Below the pieces are notes generated by a model, which saw only the letters and a list, made by a program, of their open reading frames with translations, did no database searches and was not told where the DNA came from. A program made the position numbers and the translations under genes. A stretch of 64,000 nucleotides of DNA from assembly GCF_013387485.1 (NCBI RefSeq), contig NZ_JABBXB010000006.1:62001-126000 (forward strand). The letters run 5' to 3'. Origin of the DNA: Stenotrophomonas sp. SAM-B. GTDB lineage: Bacteria > Pseudomonadota > Gammaproteobacteria > Xanthomonadales > Xanthomonadaceae. This document shows, one piece after another, positions 51,235 through 64,000 of this stretch (positions within the stretch are counted from its first letter, which is position 1; every line of letters begins with the position of its first letter).

Positions 51235-54060
51235 ATGCATCGCCTCCTTCCACAGCACCCCGCGATTGACGCTCCTGCCGTCGCAGCCACCGTGCTGCTG
51301 CGGTGGCTGTCGGCGTGCATCCTGGTGTGCCTGGTCGGTACCGGGATCTTCTACGTTCTCGTTCAGCTGGGGGATGACGTCTCCGTACATAGGCGCGGGA
51401 TGAACGCTGCTGCGTATCGAGCGCAGCTTTATGTGGACCAGCGCGAAGCCCTCCTGAACTATCTGGTCGACTCGGTCGTCAACGTCCACACGTCCAGCCA
51501 GAAGGCGCACGCCTCGAGGCATGACGATGACCGGAACGTTCGTCGACTCCAATTGGGTACGGCGGGCGACGGACAGGAATTGACTCTGCTCCTGTCGGCA
51601 CGGGCTGAACAGACCTTGGCTGATTTTGGCGTGCGCTTGGTGCACGTTGACGGCACCTCAGTGGCCGTTCGCTCGGCTGCTCACGAGGAGCCGAGCGCCA
51701 GTTTCATCTCTCGACAACACACCGTGGGAAGCCCGCTGGCGCCGGAAGGTGAAAGTCCTGGCGATAGCCGGGTGCGCTGGGTTGCACCAACACAGACGGG
51801 TTCGCCTATTTATCTTTACCGGGCGATCGGCGGCGCGGAACCAGGCGCTTCCCACTGGCTGGGCTTGGCGATTGACTCGGACGCCATGATCAAGACCATG
51901 AATGGCAACGGCATTGGCGACTTTGCTTTGCTGGACAGGCACGGGGAGGCAGTCCTGACGCAAGGGGAGCGCTCCCCTTCCGCGAACTGGATGCGTCGGC
52001 ATGCACAGGACGAGTTCGGATGGATCTGGGATGGCGCACGTCCCGAAGGCCTGGCACTGGTCAAGGGCATTGGCGAAGACGGCTGGCGGCTGGTGTACCA
52101 CGCGCCCCTGAGCCTGCTGCTGGTTGATATCGCGCCCCATCTGGGCATTTCGCTGCTGATGTCCTTGGCTGGCGTGGTTGCGCTGCGTGCGCTGACTCGA
52201 CGCATCGACCGTCAGTTGATCCAGCCGGCGCTGCTACAGCATCGCCAACTCCTGGAGAGCTTCGATTTCGGCAGCACGGTGATCGAGATGGCGCCGGTCG
52301 GAGTTTGCGTGCTGCGCGGCCACGATGGCACCCCGATGGTGGAGAACCAGCTTGCACGTGACTGGCTTGGCAACGATGCCGCAGCAGGCGACTGGCTGGG
52401 CAATCTGCGAACCGGCAATGCGGACCCGCTGGGCGAACGTCGCAGCGCGGACTACACCACCAGCGATGGCCGACAACTCCAGGTGCTGGCCGCTCGGACC
52501 CGCTATCACGGCGAAGATGTCCTGCTGTGCGTTTTCAACGACGTGAGCCGACATCGTCAGATCCAGGCTGCCTTGTCCGCGGCAAAGCAGGCGGCTGACG
52601 CCGCCAGTCAAGCCAAGACTGCCTTTCTTGCCACGATGAGCCACGAGATCCGGACCCCGTTGTATGGCCTGCTCGGCACGCTGGAGCTGTTGGCGCATAC
52701 GTCACTGGACGCTCGACAGAGCCAGTACCTTGCAACCATCGAGCAATCCTCTTCGGCCCTGCTTCAGCTGATCAGCGAGATTCTGGATGTGACCAAGATT
52801 GAATCGGGTCAGCTCACCTTGGTCGTGGCACCGTTCTCCCCCTTGGATCTGGCGGAGTCGACCCTTCGTGCGTATGCGGCAGCCGCTGAACGAAAGGGAA
52901 TACGGATCATGGTGTGCACCGACCCCGGGCTGCCGGACCATGTCCTGGGCGACGCCGGTCGGATTCGGCAGATTCTGGGAAATCTGTTGAGCAACGCGAT
53001 CAAATTCACTGACAGCGGGAACATCTGCCTGCGCGTCCGGCTGGTCGCACGTGAGGCGGATATGGTGTCCGTAAGCTGGCAGGTCACTGAGACCGGCGTA
53101 GGCATCGCCCAAGCCGAACATGCGCGTCTGTTCGAACCCTTCCGTCAGATCGGCACACACAGCCGCTTGGAAGGTGCAGGGCTGGGATTGTCCATCAGCG
53201 ACCGACTGGTGCGGCTGATGAACGGCGACATCCGTCTGGTCAGCGAGCCCGGCCTGGGCAGCAGTTTCACGATGGTGCTGCCGCTGAAGACCGATTCGCG
53301 GGCCACGCCCGAGGAAAGTGCGCCCAAGTTGCTGGCGCAACCGCTGATCTATGTCCGGTGCTCTGTTTCCGAGTTGGCAGATAGTGGGAGCGATTGGCTG
53401 CAGCGGTGGGGTGCCACCGTGCGTCGCTATGAACCGGGGATGCCGCTCGCGCCGGACGAGAACGCCATTCTGCTCGACAGCGATCCACGCGGCTCTCCCC
53501 CCGTCAGCTGGCGGGGCCCCCGCGTCACCGCACTGCCTGATGCAGGCGATACGCCCGTCGTTGATCCGGAGAACCCCCGCCACCTCACCGTCACAATGTT
53601 CAGCATCCGCGCCATTGCAAACGCGTTGGCGCGGCTGCAACAGAGCGACGCCCCTGTCCCGATGGCAGCGGTATCCCGACCCGACGCGCTGGATCTGCGG
53701 GTGCTGGTCGCCGAGGACAATCCGATCAATCGCATCATCATGAAGGAGCAGCTGGAAACACTCGGCTGCAGCGTCCTGACAGCAACCGACGGCCAGCATG
53801 CTTTGGAGCTGTGCCGGTCGCAACCGTTCGACGTGGTGTTGACCGACATCAACATGCCGCGCATGAGCGGGCATGCGTTGACCAGAAGCCTGCGTCAGCA
53901 CGACATCCTTGTCCCAGTGATCGGCGCGACAGCCAGCGCCACCCCCGAAGAGCGTGAACGCTGCTTTGCCAGTGGCATGGCCGGCTACCTGGCGAAGCCC
54001 GTTGACATCGGTACCTTGCGCCGCGCCCTGACCCAACTGTCCCACGGAGCACCGGCATGA
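51235..54060 (+). CDS. RcsC-like hybrid sensor kinase without Hpt
   Basis: A 941-residue membrane kinase. Two membrane helices (about 22-45 and 305-325) flank a periplasmic sensor region that resembles no domain I know. A PAS-like linker, His470 in MSHEIRTPLYGLLGTLELL, an ATPase (NLLSNAIKFTD, GAGLGLSI), a degenerate receiver-like insert at about 690-790 and a true receiver with Asp871 follow. It ends soon after the receiver without an Hpt, so relay to a regulator needs an Hpt elsewhere. The stop overlaps the REC-EAL start (ATGA). It is a close paralogue of the kinase at 56 kb. Confidence 0.92.
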   Translation: MHRLLPQHPAIDAPAVAATVLLRWLSACILVCLVGTGIFYVLVQLGDDVSVHRRGMNAAAYRAQLYVDQREALLNYLVDSVVNVHTSSQKAHASRHDDDRNVRRLQLGTAGDGQELTLLLSARAEQTLADFGVRLVHVDGTSVAVRSAAHEEPSASFISRQHTVGSPLAPEGESPGDSRVRWVAPTQTGSPIYLYRAIGGAEPGASHWLGLAIDSDAMIKTMNGNGIGDFALLDRHGEAVLTQGERSPSANWMRRHAQDEFGWIWDGARPEGLALVKGIGEDGWRLVYHAPLSLLLVDIAPHLGISLLMSLAGVVALRALTRRIDRQLIQPALLQHRQLLESFDFGSTVIEMAPVGVCVLRGHDGTPMVENQLARDWLGNDAAAGDWLGNLRTGNADPLGERRSADYTTSDGRQLQVLAARTRYHGEDVLLCVFNDVSRHRQIQAALSAAKQAADAASQAKTAFLATMSHEIRTPLYGLLGTLELLAHTSLDARQSQYLATIEQSSSALLQLISEILDVTKIESGQLTLVVAPFSPLDLAESTLRAYAAAAERKGIRIMVCTDPGLPDHVLGDAGRIRQILGNLLSNAIKFTDSGNICLRVRLVAREADMVSVSWQVTETGVGIAQAEHARLFEPFRQIGTHSRLEGAGLGLSISDRLVRLMNGDIRLVSEPGLGSSFTMVLPLKTDSRATPEESAPKLLAQPLIYVRCSVSELADSGSDWLQRWGATVRRYEPGMPLAPDENAILLDSDPRGSPPVSWRGPRVTALPDAGDTPVVDPENPRHLTVTMFSIRAIANALARLQQSDAPVPMAAVSRPDALDLRVLVAEDNPINRIIMKEQLETLGCSVLTATDGQHALELCRSQPFDVVLTDINMPRMSGHALTRSLRQHDILVPVIGATASATPEERERCFASGMAGYLAKPVDIGTLRRALTQLSHGAPA

Positions 54061-55277
54061 CCATCCGCCATGTACTGATCCTGGAAGACCAGGCCTTCCA
54101 ACGCAGCATGCTGGCTCAGCTCTTCAACAGCGCATCGAGAACCCACGCAGATACCTCGGGCGATGGCGCCGATGCGCTGGCGATGTGCCACTGGCGTCCC
54201 TACGACCTGGTCGTCACCGACATGATGATGCCCGGGGTGGACGGCATTCAGTTCATCCAGAGCCTGGCTGCCCAGGATCGGAAGCCTGCACTGGTATTGG
54301 TCAGCTCGGCATCGACACGCATGATGTTCTCCGCCCGTCTGATGGCCGAATCCTTGGGATTCAGCGTGCTTGCGGTACTCCCAAAGCCCGTATCCCCTGG
54401 CGATGTTGCCGATGTAATGGCGTTGTTGAGCCAGAAGCAGGAAGGCGCGCATCGCGTCGCCGCCGTCAGCAAGGAGGCCAAGCTCCCGTTGGCGGCAAGC
54501 CGCGACACGTTGTGGCGGGCCATGAAGAGCGGTGAGATCACGGCGTGGTTCCAGCCGAAAAAATCGCTGGGCTCCGGCCTCGTGGTGGCGGCCGAAGCGT
54601 TGGTCCGCTGGTGCCACCCAGAACAGGGCTTGATATCGCCCGGTCAGTTCCTACCGTTGATCCAGGAAAACTCACTCGAGCTGGCACTACTGCGGCACAT
54701 GGTGAAGATGAGCGTTCGCGCGCAGGCCGAGTGGCGCGCGAGGGGCTTTCGAATTCCCGTATCAGTCAATTTGCCTCCCCATCTCCTGGAAAGAAGCACC
54801 TTGCCGGAGGAACTGGCGGAGCTGACCATTGAGCACGGCGGCTCGCCTGCTGATCTTTGTTTCGAGCTGATGGAGAGCAGCACCACCCGGCATGTCAGCG
54901 ACTATTACGCTGGCGCCTGCCGCCTGCGCATGAAAGGCTTCGGGTTGGCCCAGGATGACTTTGGACAGGGACTGAGCTCCGTGCACAACCTGGTGAGCGC
55001 TCCATTCACCGAGGTAAAAATCGATCGGTCTCTGGTACATGGCTGCACGCGGGATTCTGCACTGCGGAGCGCCTTGAGCACCGTGATCACGCTTGGCCAG
55101 AAGCTCGGCCTCAACATCGTCGCCGAAGGTGTGGAGACGGATGAAGAGCTGTCTACGCTCCGGGCACTCGGCTGCACACAAGTGCAAGGCTATCTGATCT
55201 CCGCCGCGATCCCCGCAGACGCCTTCGCAGAGCTTTTGAATGGTGCGACGCGCGCCCAGCGGAATGACGGCCGATGA
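54057..55277 (+). CDS. REC-EAL response regulator, c-di-GMP phosphodiesterase
   Basis: A 406-residue regulator. A receiver (about 1-125) has the acidic pocket LEDQ, phospho-acceptor Asp55 (VTDMMMPGVDG) and Lys in LPKPVSP. A C-terminal EAL domain (from about 155) has the catalytic residues in AAEALVRW, VNLPPHLL, FELMESS, QDDFGQGLSS, VKIDRSL, AEGVE and QGYL, so activity is expected. Small deviations from consensus (DDFGQGL for DDFGTGY) do not remove metal or substrate ligands. It overlaps the genes on both sides by four bases (ATGA), forming a kinase-REC-EAL-LuxR operon, and likely ties kinase signalling to c-di-GMP degradation. Confidence 0.93.
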   Translation: MTIRHVLILEDQAFQRSMLAQLFNSASRTHADTSGDGADALAMCHWRPYDLVVTDMMMPGVDGIQFIQSLAAQDRKPALVLVSSASTRMMFSARLMAESLGFSVLAVLPKPVSPGDVADVMALLSQKQEGAHRVAAVSKEAKLPLAASRDTLWRAMKSGEITAWFQPKKSLGSGLVVAAEALVRWCHPEQGLISPGQFLPLIQENSLELALLRHMVKMSVRAQAEWRARGFRIPVSVNLPPHLLERSTLPEELAELTIEHGGSPADLCFELMESSTTRHVSDYYAGACRLRMKGFGLAQDDFGQGLSSVHNLVSAPFTEVKIDRSLVHGCTRDSALRSALSTVITLGQKLGLNIVAEGVETDEELSTLRALGCTQVQGYLISAAIPADAFAELLNGATRAQRNDGR

Positions 55278-55945
55278 AACGCCAGGACGGCCGAGGGACG
55301 TCCCGCGTTGTGATTGCCGACGATCACCCGTTCATACTGGCGGGCGTTCGTGAACTGATCGAGCAGGACGCCCGATTCCGGGTGGTTGCACAGGTGAGTG
55401 ATTCCGCCGCACTCATGAGGGCGCTCCATACGCAACAACCTGACATTCTGATCACCGACTACCTGATGCCCGGCGATTCCCGCACCTGCGATGGCTCCGT
55501 GCTCATCGGCAGGCTGCACAGAGCGTTTCCCTCACTCCCCGTTCTGGTTCTGACAATGATCACCACCCCGTGGATGATCGATGAGATGTACAGGGTCGGA
55601 GCGCACTGCGTGATCACCAAATCGGGGGATCCGGCTGAACTTCTCAGTGCACTGACAGCGGCACGGATGCAGCGCACTTATCGGTCAAATAGCGCTGGTC
55701 GTTCCAGCGCAACGACTGACCCCCCTCAAGCGCCTCGACACGGCCTGTCGCCGCGGGAGCTGGAGGTCGTCAGGCTGTTTTCCAACGGCCAGACCGTGAG
55801 TGACATCGCGGCGAGATTCAATCGCAGCCGCTGTACCGTCAGCGCCCAGAAGGCCAGTGCGAAGCGCAAGCTCGGTACGAGGAGCGATCAGGAACTGGTA
55901 GCACTGGGACTGAACTTTGTCGGGATGGGTGACCAGGTCACCTGA
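55274..55945 (+). CDS. LuxR/NarL-type response regulator
   Basis: A 223-residue regulator: receiver with VIADDHPFILAG and Asp62 (ITDYLMPG), then a linker and a LuxR-type DNA-binding domain (LSPRELEVVRLFSNGQTVSDIA). Third gene of the operon with the Hpt-less kinase and the REC-EAL protein. It is close to the regulator at 59.2 kb (IVIADDHPIVLAG), indicating that both arose by tandem duplication. Confidence 0.92.
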   Translation: MKRQDGRGTSRVVIADDHPFILAGVRELIEQDARFRVVAQVSDSAALMRALHTQQPDILITDYLMPGDSRTCDGSVLIGRLHRAFPSLPVLVLTMITTPWMIDEMYRVGAHCVITKSGDPAELLSALTAARMQRTYRSNSAGRSSATTDPPQAPRHGLSPRELEVVRLFSNGQTVSDIAARFNRSRCTVSAQKASAKRKLGTRSDQELVALGLNFVGMGDQVT

Positions 55946-56067
55946 CGGGAGCCCGTGAATGGTTACACGGGTGAGACCACTGGGGGGAGCTTCCCCGTTC
56001 CGTGCGCGGCCGGGTTCCTATCGATTATCCTTCGCAAGGGCCGCTCCGCCCGTCAGACGAGATATGC

Positions 56068-59000
56068 ATGCCGGTCGAGTCCACTCCCGTGCGCTTGCTT
56101 GCGCGCAGGTCCCTGTGGCTGCACAGCCTGCTCGTGGGCACCATCGCCGTGGCCACCATTCAGGCGGGCCTTCTTCTGTCCAGCTCGCTACAGCTGCTTC
56201 GGGAAGAGCAGCAGAAGGTGGATTTCCACTTCAAGCGCCTTTCTGGTGCGCTGCACGAACAAGAGCGCTTCATGGCGCGCTGGCAGGGCCATCAGCTGGA
56301 TTCCGCGGATTCAAAGCGTGCTACGCCACGCTTTCTGGATGCCAGTCCTTACCCCGCAGCCTTCTCTCCATTTTCCGTCGTAAGCAGCAACGGATCCCCC
56401 CCTTCACCCGCAGCAATGGAGTTGGGCAGAGCTTTCTCAGGATTCTATGGCAGCTTTTGGTCCGATTCGCGCTATCCGTCGCCCCGTTGCCTCCTGCTCG
56501 ATGGCACCGGCACGATGGCAGCCCTGGTGCCGCATGCGCTTCCCATAAGCGGTTCCGATAACACTGCGGATCCAACCCTGCGCCGGATGATGGGCATCAT
56601 TCACGCAGAAGCCTCGATCACAAGCCCGCAGAACGGCGGCATGGGGTGGCACCGACGCGATCTGGCCGATGGGAGCCGTTGGCTGCTGTCCGTCATGCGC
56701 TCTCCCCAGGATGCGGCCCTATGGGCCAATGGCGGGACCCCGGCGATCTCCTGCATGGTGGATGTGTCCCGCATCGACGACCACCAGCAGGTGCTTGGAG
56801 AGCCTATTTACGACCGGCTTTCGATCCTGGCCCCCGACGGGCGGCTGCTCTACGGGCCGGAGGTCGATGGTGGCGGCGGGCAAAGCAGACACTACAGCGC
56901 AGGGAGCATTACCTATCGCATGCGTGACGCTGAAGGCTGGCAAGCGGTCTATCAGGTCGGCTGGGCGCGCGTGCTGCTTCACCAGCGTTGGCCCCTGATC
57001 GGCGGCGTGATTGCGGCCATCCTGCTTGCGCTCGGTGGCATCGTGGCGCTTCGCAGCTACCGCCGCTCCGTCCTGGTGCCGCTGCGCAGGAATCAGGAAC
57101 GGCTGCAGGAGAGCGAGGCGTTCAGCCGCACCGTCCTGGAGGCCGCTCCGATCGGGCTGTGTCTTCTTCGCAGCAGTGATGGCAGCGTGGTACTGGAGAA
57201 TGCGCTGGCTCGCGAGTGGCTGGGTGCTCGACACGACGCTCCCGGCTGGGATGGCACGTGGCGTCAAGATGCACTGACGTTGGTGAAATCCGGGCAGAGC
57301 CGCACGATCCCCTACCGGACACCGGATGGACGCCACCTGCTGATCAATACCACCCAAGCCCGGTATCGCGGCGAGCCTGTCACCCTTTGCCTGTTCATCG
57401 ATCTCACTACACAGCATGAAGCCGAGCAGGTTCTACAACAGGCTCGGCAGGAGGCCGATCAGGCGAACCGCGCCAAGAGCCTGTTCCTGGCGACCATGAG
57501 CCATGAGATCCGCACCCCCCTGTACGGCGTCCTGGGCACGCTGGAGCTGCTTGACCTCACCTCGTTGGACAGTCAGCAGAGAGACTACCTGAGCACCATC
57601 CAGCATTCGTCATCCACGTTGATGCAGTTGATTGGTGACATCCTGGACGTGTCCAAAGCCGAAGCCGGACAGCTAATCCTGGAGCCCGTGCTGTTCTCCC
57701 CGGCCGAACTCACCGAAGAGGTACTCCGCTCATATGCCGCGTCCGCGACGCGGAAGAACCTGCAGCTGTATGCCTGCATTGATGGCGACGTGCCTGAGCA
57801 CGTACACGGCGACGGGGCGAGGATACGTCAGGTCCTGAACAACCTGGTCAGCAACGCCATCAAGTTCACCGAAGCCGGCCGCGTGGTCATCCGACTTCAG
57901 GCACGAGACGTGAGCGGGCGAAAGGCGACGCTCGCCTGGCAGGTGGCCGATACCGGGATCGGGATCGAGGAACACCATCAAGCGCATCTCTTCGAAGCGT
58001 TCTATCAGGCCAATCCGGGCGCCGATGCGCAGCGGGGCACCGGCCTTGGGTTGGCGATCAGCGCGCAACTGGTGGGCCTGATGGGCAGCCAACTGAGAGT
58101 GGTGAGTGACACGGGGCTTGGGAGCAGCTTCAGTTTCGAGCTCGAGCTGGACCGGCCAGAGGATTCCTCCCCGACCGGACGTTCCGCCGACGCAGAGCAG
58201 CGCGTTTACGTGCGCTCGCCGGCCGGCGAGCTGATTGACACCCTGTGCGCCCGTCTGCGCAAGCGCGGTTTCCTCGCGCAGGGGCTTCACCGGGACCCGG
58301 GCATGGATGCGATCCCTGGCACGCCTCTTCTGGAGGTCCCCATGAATGGACCAATCGGCGCATGGGACGGCCCCCACGTGGTCGCCCGCACCGGCGGTGG
58401 CGATCATCCCCAACAGGTCAACGGCGTATGGCTGGTGTCCATGCACCGCCTCGATGCGATGGTCGATGCACTGCTCCTCGCGACCGGCCGCCCACTGCCA
58501 CTGCAGGGGGAACCGTCGGCCAAGGCGTTCCAGCCGCTCCACCTGAGCGTCCTGGTCGCAGAGGACAACCCCATCAACCAGATGATCCTGCGTGAACAGC
58601 TGGAGCGACTCGGGTGCCATGCCGTCGTCGCCAGTGATGGCGCCGAGGCATTTGATTATTGGACACGTCGTCATTTCGATGTGGTCATCACCGACCTGAA
58701 CATGCCGCATGTCGATGGCTATGCACTGGCAGAGCGGCTGCACGGGCACGGCGTCACGGCGCCGATATTCGGTGCCACCGCAAATGCCGACCCTACTGAG
58801 CGCGCGCGTTGCCGCAGCGTGGGCATGGCCGATTGTCTGGTGAAGCCCATCCGGCTGGACGATCTGTACCGGCATCTGAGCCCCTTGGCGGTTACCGGAT
58901 CCAGCCCGGATGTCCTGTCGGTCACTCCGCGGATGCGGACGCTCTTCCTGGAAACCATGCGTGATGATATGGCCGCGCTGGCCAGATCACAGGAGACCGG

Positions 59001-59223
59001 GGATCTGCAGGGCGTCAAGCACATGCTGCATCGCCTGCGTGGTGCGCTGGTCATAGTGTCGGCAGAGCCGTTGGCCGATGAGAGCAAGCGTATCGAGGAT
59101 AGAATCGACGACGGGACCAGTGCGGAGGACTGCGCGCCTTGCATCGATGCGTTCATTGTCCGATTGGAATGCGCCTTGGCCCATCTCGAGTCGACATCCG
59201 CCGACCCGACCGATCCAACTTGA
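56068..59223 (+). CDS. RcsC-like hybrid sensor kinase with C-terminal Hpt
   Basis: A 1051-residue kinase: membrane helices about 17-40 and 308-330 flanking an unrecognised periplasmic domain with few motifs, then a PAS-like linker, His479 in MSHEIRTPLYGVLGTLELL, ATPase (NNLVSNAIKFTE, GTGLGLAI), receiver with Asp876 (VITDLNMP) and a C-terminal Hpt with His988 (HMLHRLRGALVI). It shares the core sequence with the kinase at 51 kb but keeps an Hpt, so it can relay to the LuxR regulator 28 bases downstream. ATG 56068 chosen; the 22 in-frame codons above look non-coding. Confidence 0.92.
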   Translation: MPVESTPVRLLARRSLWLHSLLVGTIAVATIQAGLLLSSSLQLLREEQQKVDFHFKRLSGALHEQERFMARWQGHQLDSADSKRATPRFLDASPYPAAFSPFSVVSSNGSPPSPAAMELGRAFSGFYGSFWSDSRYPSPRCLLLDGTGTMAALVPHALPISGSDNTADPTLRRMMGIIHAEASITSPQNGGMGWHRRDLADGSRWLLSVMRSPQDAALWANGGTPAISCMVDVSRIDDHQQVLGEPIYDRLSILAPDGRLLYGPEVDGGGGQSRHYSAGSITYRMRDAEGWQAVYQVGWARVLLHQRWPLIGGVIAAILLALGGIVALRSYRRSVLVPLRRNQERLQESEAFSRTVLEAAPIGLCLLRSSDGSVVLENALAREWLGARHDAPGWDGTWRQDALTLVKSGQSRTIPYRTPDGRHLLINTTQARYRGEPVTLCLFIDLTTQHEAEQVLQQARQEADQANRAKSLFLATMSHEIRTPLYGVLGTLELLDLTSLDSQQRDYLSTIQHSSSTLMQLIGDILDVSKAEAGQLILEPVLFSPAELTEEVLRSYAASATRKNLQLYACIDGDVPEHVHGDGARIRQVLNNLVSNAIKFTEAGRVVIRLQARDVSGRKATLAWQVADTGIGIEEHHQAHLFEAFYQANPGADAQRGTGLGLAISAQLVGLMGSQLRVVSDTGLGSSFSFELELDRPEDSSPTGRSADAEQRVYVRSPAGELIDTLCARLRKRGFLAQGLHRDPGMDAIPGTPLLEVPMNGPIGAWDGPHVVARTGGGDHPQQVNGVWLVSMHRLDAMVDALLLATGRPLPLQGEPSAKAFQPLHLSVLVAEDNPINQMILREQLERLGCHAVVASDGAEAFDYWTRRHFDVVITDLNMPHVDGYALAERLHGHGVTAPIFGATANADPTERARCRSVGMADCLVKPIRLDDLYRHLSPLAVTGSSPDVLSVTPRMRTLFLETMRDDMAALARSQETGDLQGVKHMLHRLRGALVIVSAEPLADESKRIEDRIDDGTSAEDCAPCIDAFIVRLECALAHLESTSADPTDPT

Positions 59224-59251
59224 CCTTTCCCCGCGATCCGGAGACCCCGCC

Positions 59252-59893
59252 TTGAAGACCAAGATCGTCATTGCCGACGACCACCCGATTGTGCTGGCGG
59301 GCATCGCCGACCTTGTTGATCGCGACCCGCGCTTCCAGGTCGTCGGTCAGGCACAGGACCCGGCCGGGCTGGTGGAACTCGCACAGCAACATGCGCCGGA
59401 CATCATCATCACCGACTACAGCATGCCTGGTGACGAGCGGATGGGGGATGGGATCAAGCTCATTTCCTACCTGACCCGCAATTTCCCGGACACTCGCGTT
59501 CTGATACTGACGATGGTGTCCAACCCCTCCATCGTTGCCGAAATGTACCGCGCGGGTGCCAGCGGTGTGGTGCGCAAGAGCGGGAACCTCAATGAGCTCG
59601 ACGGGGCCCTGACCAGCCTGCTGGCACAACGGATCTACCGTTCCCCCGAACTGCCTCGCGAAGAGACGGTACCTGAGGCTGGCGAGCCAACCTCGGCTGC
59701 CACCTTGTCGCCCCGGGAGTTCGAAGTGATTCGGCTGTTCGCCAGCGGCCAGAGCGTTGGCGACATCGCTCGCGCGCTCAATCGCAGCAGCAAGACAGTC
59801 AGCACCCAGAAGATCAGCGCCATGCGCAAGCTGGGCACCCGGACGGATCAGGAACTGGTCGCGTTCTGTCTGGAATCAGGCCTTTTCGGCTGA
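59252..59893 (+). CDS. LuxR/NarL-type response regulator, TTG start
   Basis: A 213-residue regulator with receiver Asp55 (IITDYSMPG), IVIADDHP at the N terminus and a C-terminal LuxR helix-turn-helix (LSPREFEVIRLFASGQSVGDIA). The start is TTG at 59252 with GGAG nine bases upstream; it places the receiver motif exactly as in the paralogous regulators (Asp55), while the upstream in-frame codons lie inside the kinase gene and are not receiver-like. Partner of the Hpt-containing kinase. A strong terminator follows. Confidence 0.9.
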   Translation: MKTKIVIADDHPIVLAGIADLVDRDPRFQVVGQAQDPAGLVELAQQHAPDIIITDYSMPGDERMGDGIKLISYLTRNFPDTRVLILTMVSNPSIVAEMYRAGASGVVRKSGNLNELDGALTSLLAQRIYRSPELPREETVPEAGEPTSAATLSPREFEVIRLFASGQSVGDIARALNRSSKTVSTQKISAMRKLGTRTDQELVAFCLESGLFG

Positions 59894-59927
59894 TCGAGTC
59901 GCGGTTGCTTCGCAGGAAGACGTAGAA

Positions 59928-59960
59928 AAGCCCGCGGTCTTTCGACCGCGGGCTTCTTTT
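59928..59960. terminator. Strong bidirectional Rho-independent terminator
   Basis: A 12-bp perfect stem (AAGCCCGCGGTC / GACCGCGGGCTT, loop TTTC) with T-runs on both strands. It ends the signalling operon from the left and the adhesin gene from the right. Confidence 0.92.
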
Positions 59961-59987
59961 TACACTACAACGGCAAGCTCTCTGCGC

Positions 59988-64000
<4,013 letters not shown>

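Overview
The window is GC-rich gammaproteobacterial chromosome, best explained as Stenotrophomonas or a close Xanthomonadaceae (Lysobacteraceae) relative. The evidence is an oleABCD olefin cluster, a Xanthomonas-type ddl, a two-gene glyoxylate operon with a divergent LysR gene, and GTAG-tagged palindromes like the SMAG/REP elements of S. maltophilia. I see no rRNA, tRNA, CRISPR array, prophage or insertion sequence. Both ends are cut inside genes: zapE on the left and a trimeric autotransporter adhesin on the right.

Layout. 1-4.3 kb: zapE/hydrolase pair, DMT transporter, secreted nuclease, cytochrome c5. 4.4-10 kb: TetR regulator divergent from a leucine-catabolism operon (isovaleryl-CoA dehydrogenase, both methylcrotonyl-CoA carboxylase subunits). 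10-15.2 kb: a RiPP-like cassette (SagB-like dehydrogenase, a 99-aa peptide with a nitrile-hydratase-type leader, a cyclase-TPR membrane protein) joined to a cyclic-nucleotide-binding GGDEF protein. 15.4-19.5 kb: isocitrate lyase, malate synthase and a LysR gene. 19.5-23.5 kb: LysR/MFS pair, a short signal peptidase I, and two tandem proteins resembling type II dehydroquinases without an active site. 23.6-32.2 kb: M3 peptidase, acyltransferase, arfB, DUF2059, pseudouridine synthase-ubiB-ubiJ, ddl, DUF1328. 32.2-37.5 kb: oleD, oleC, oleB, oleA, with a YkgJ-like gene on the opposite strand between oleC and oleB. 37.6-46 kb: lipoprotein, M16 peptidase, a secreted VRP-repeat protein, trmL, glutaryl-CoA dehydrogenase divergent from ETF:quinone oxidoreductase, cytochrome c. 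46-59.9 kb: a signalling block with three hybrid histidine kinases, three LuxR-type response regulators, a REC-EAL phosphodiesterase and a methyltransferase. 60-64 kb: the adhesin.

How they work together. Isovaleryl-CoA and glutaryl-CoA dehydrogenases pass electrons to ETF, and ETF:QO passes these to the quinone pool; ubiB and ubiJ serve ubiquinone synthesis. Acetyl-CoA from leucine and lysine breakdown can feed the glyoxylate shunt. The ole genes condense two acyl-CoAs to a long-chain olefin. Cyclic nucleotide and c-di-GMP signalling is suggested at two places: the cyclase and CNB-GGDEF pair beside the RiPP-like cassette, and the EAL protein in the kinase block.

The best candidate for an undescribed system is the 9,977-15,219 cassette. 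The tandem pseudo-dehydroquinases and the VRP-repeat secreted protein come next.
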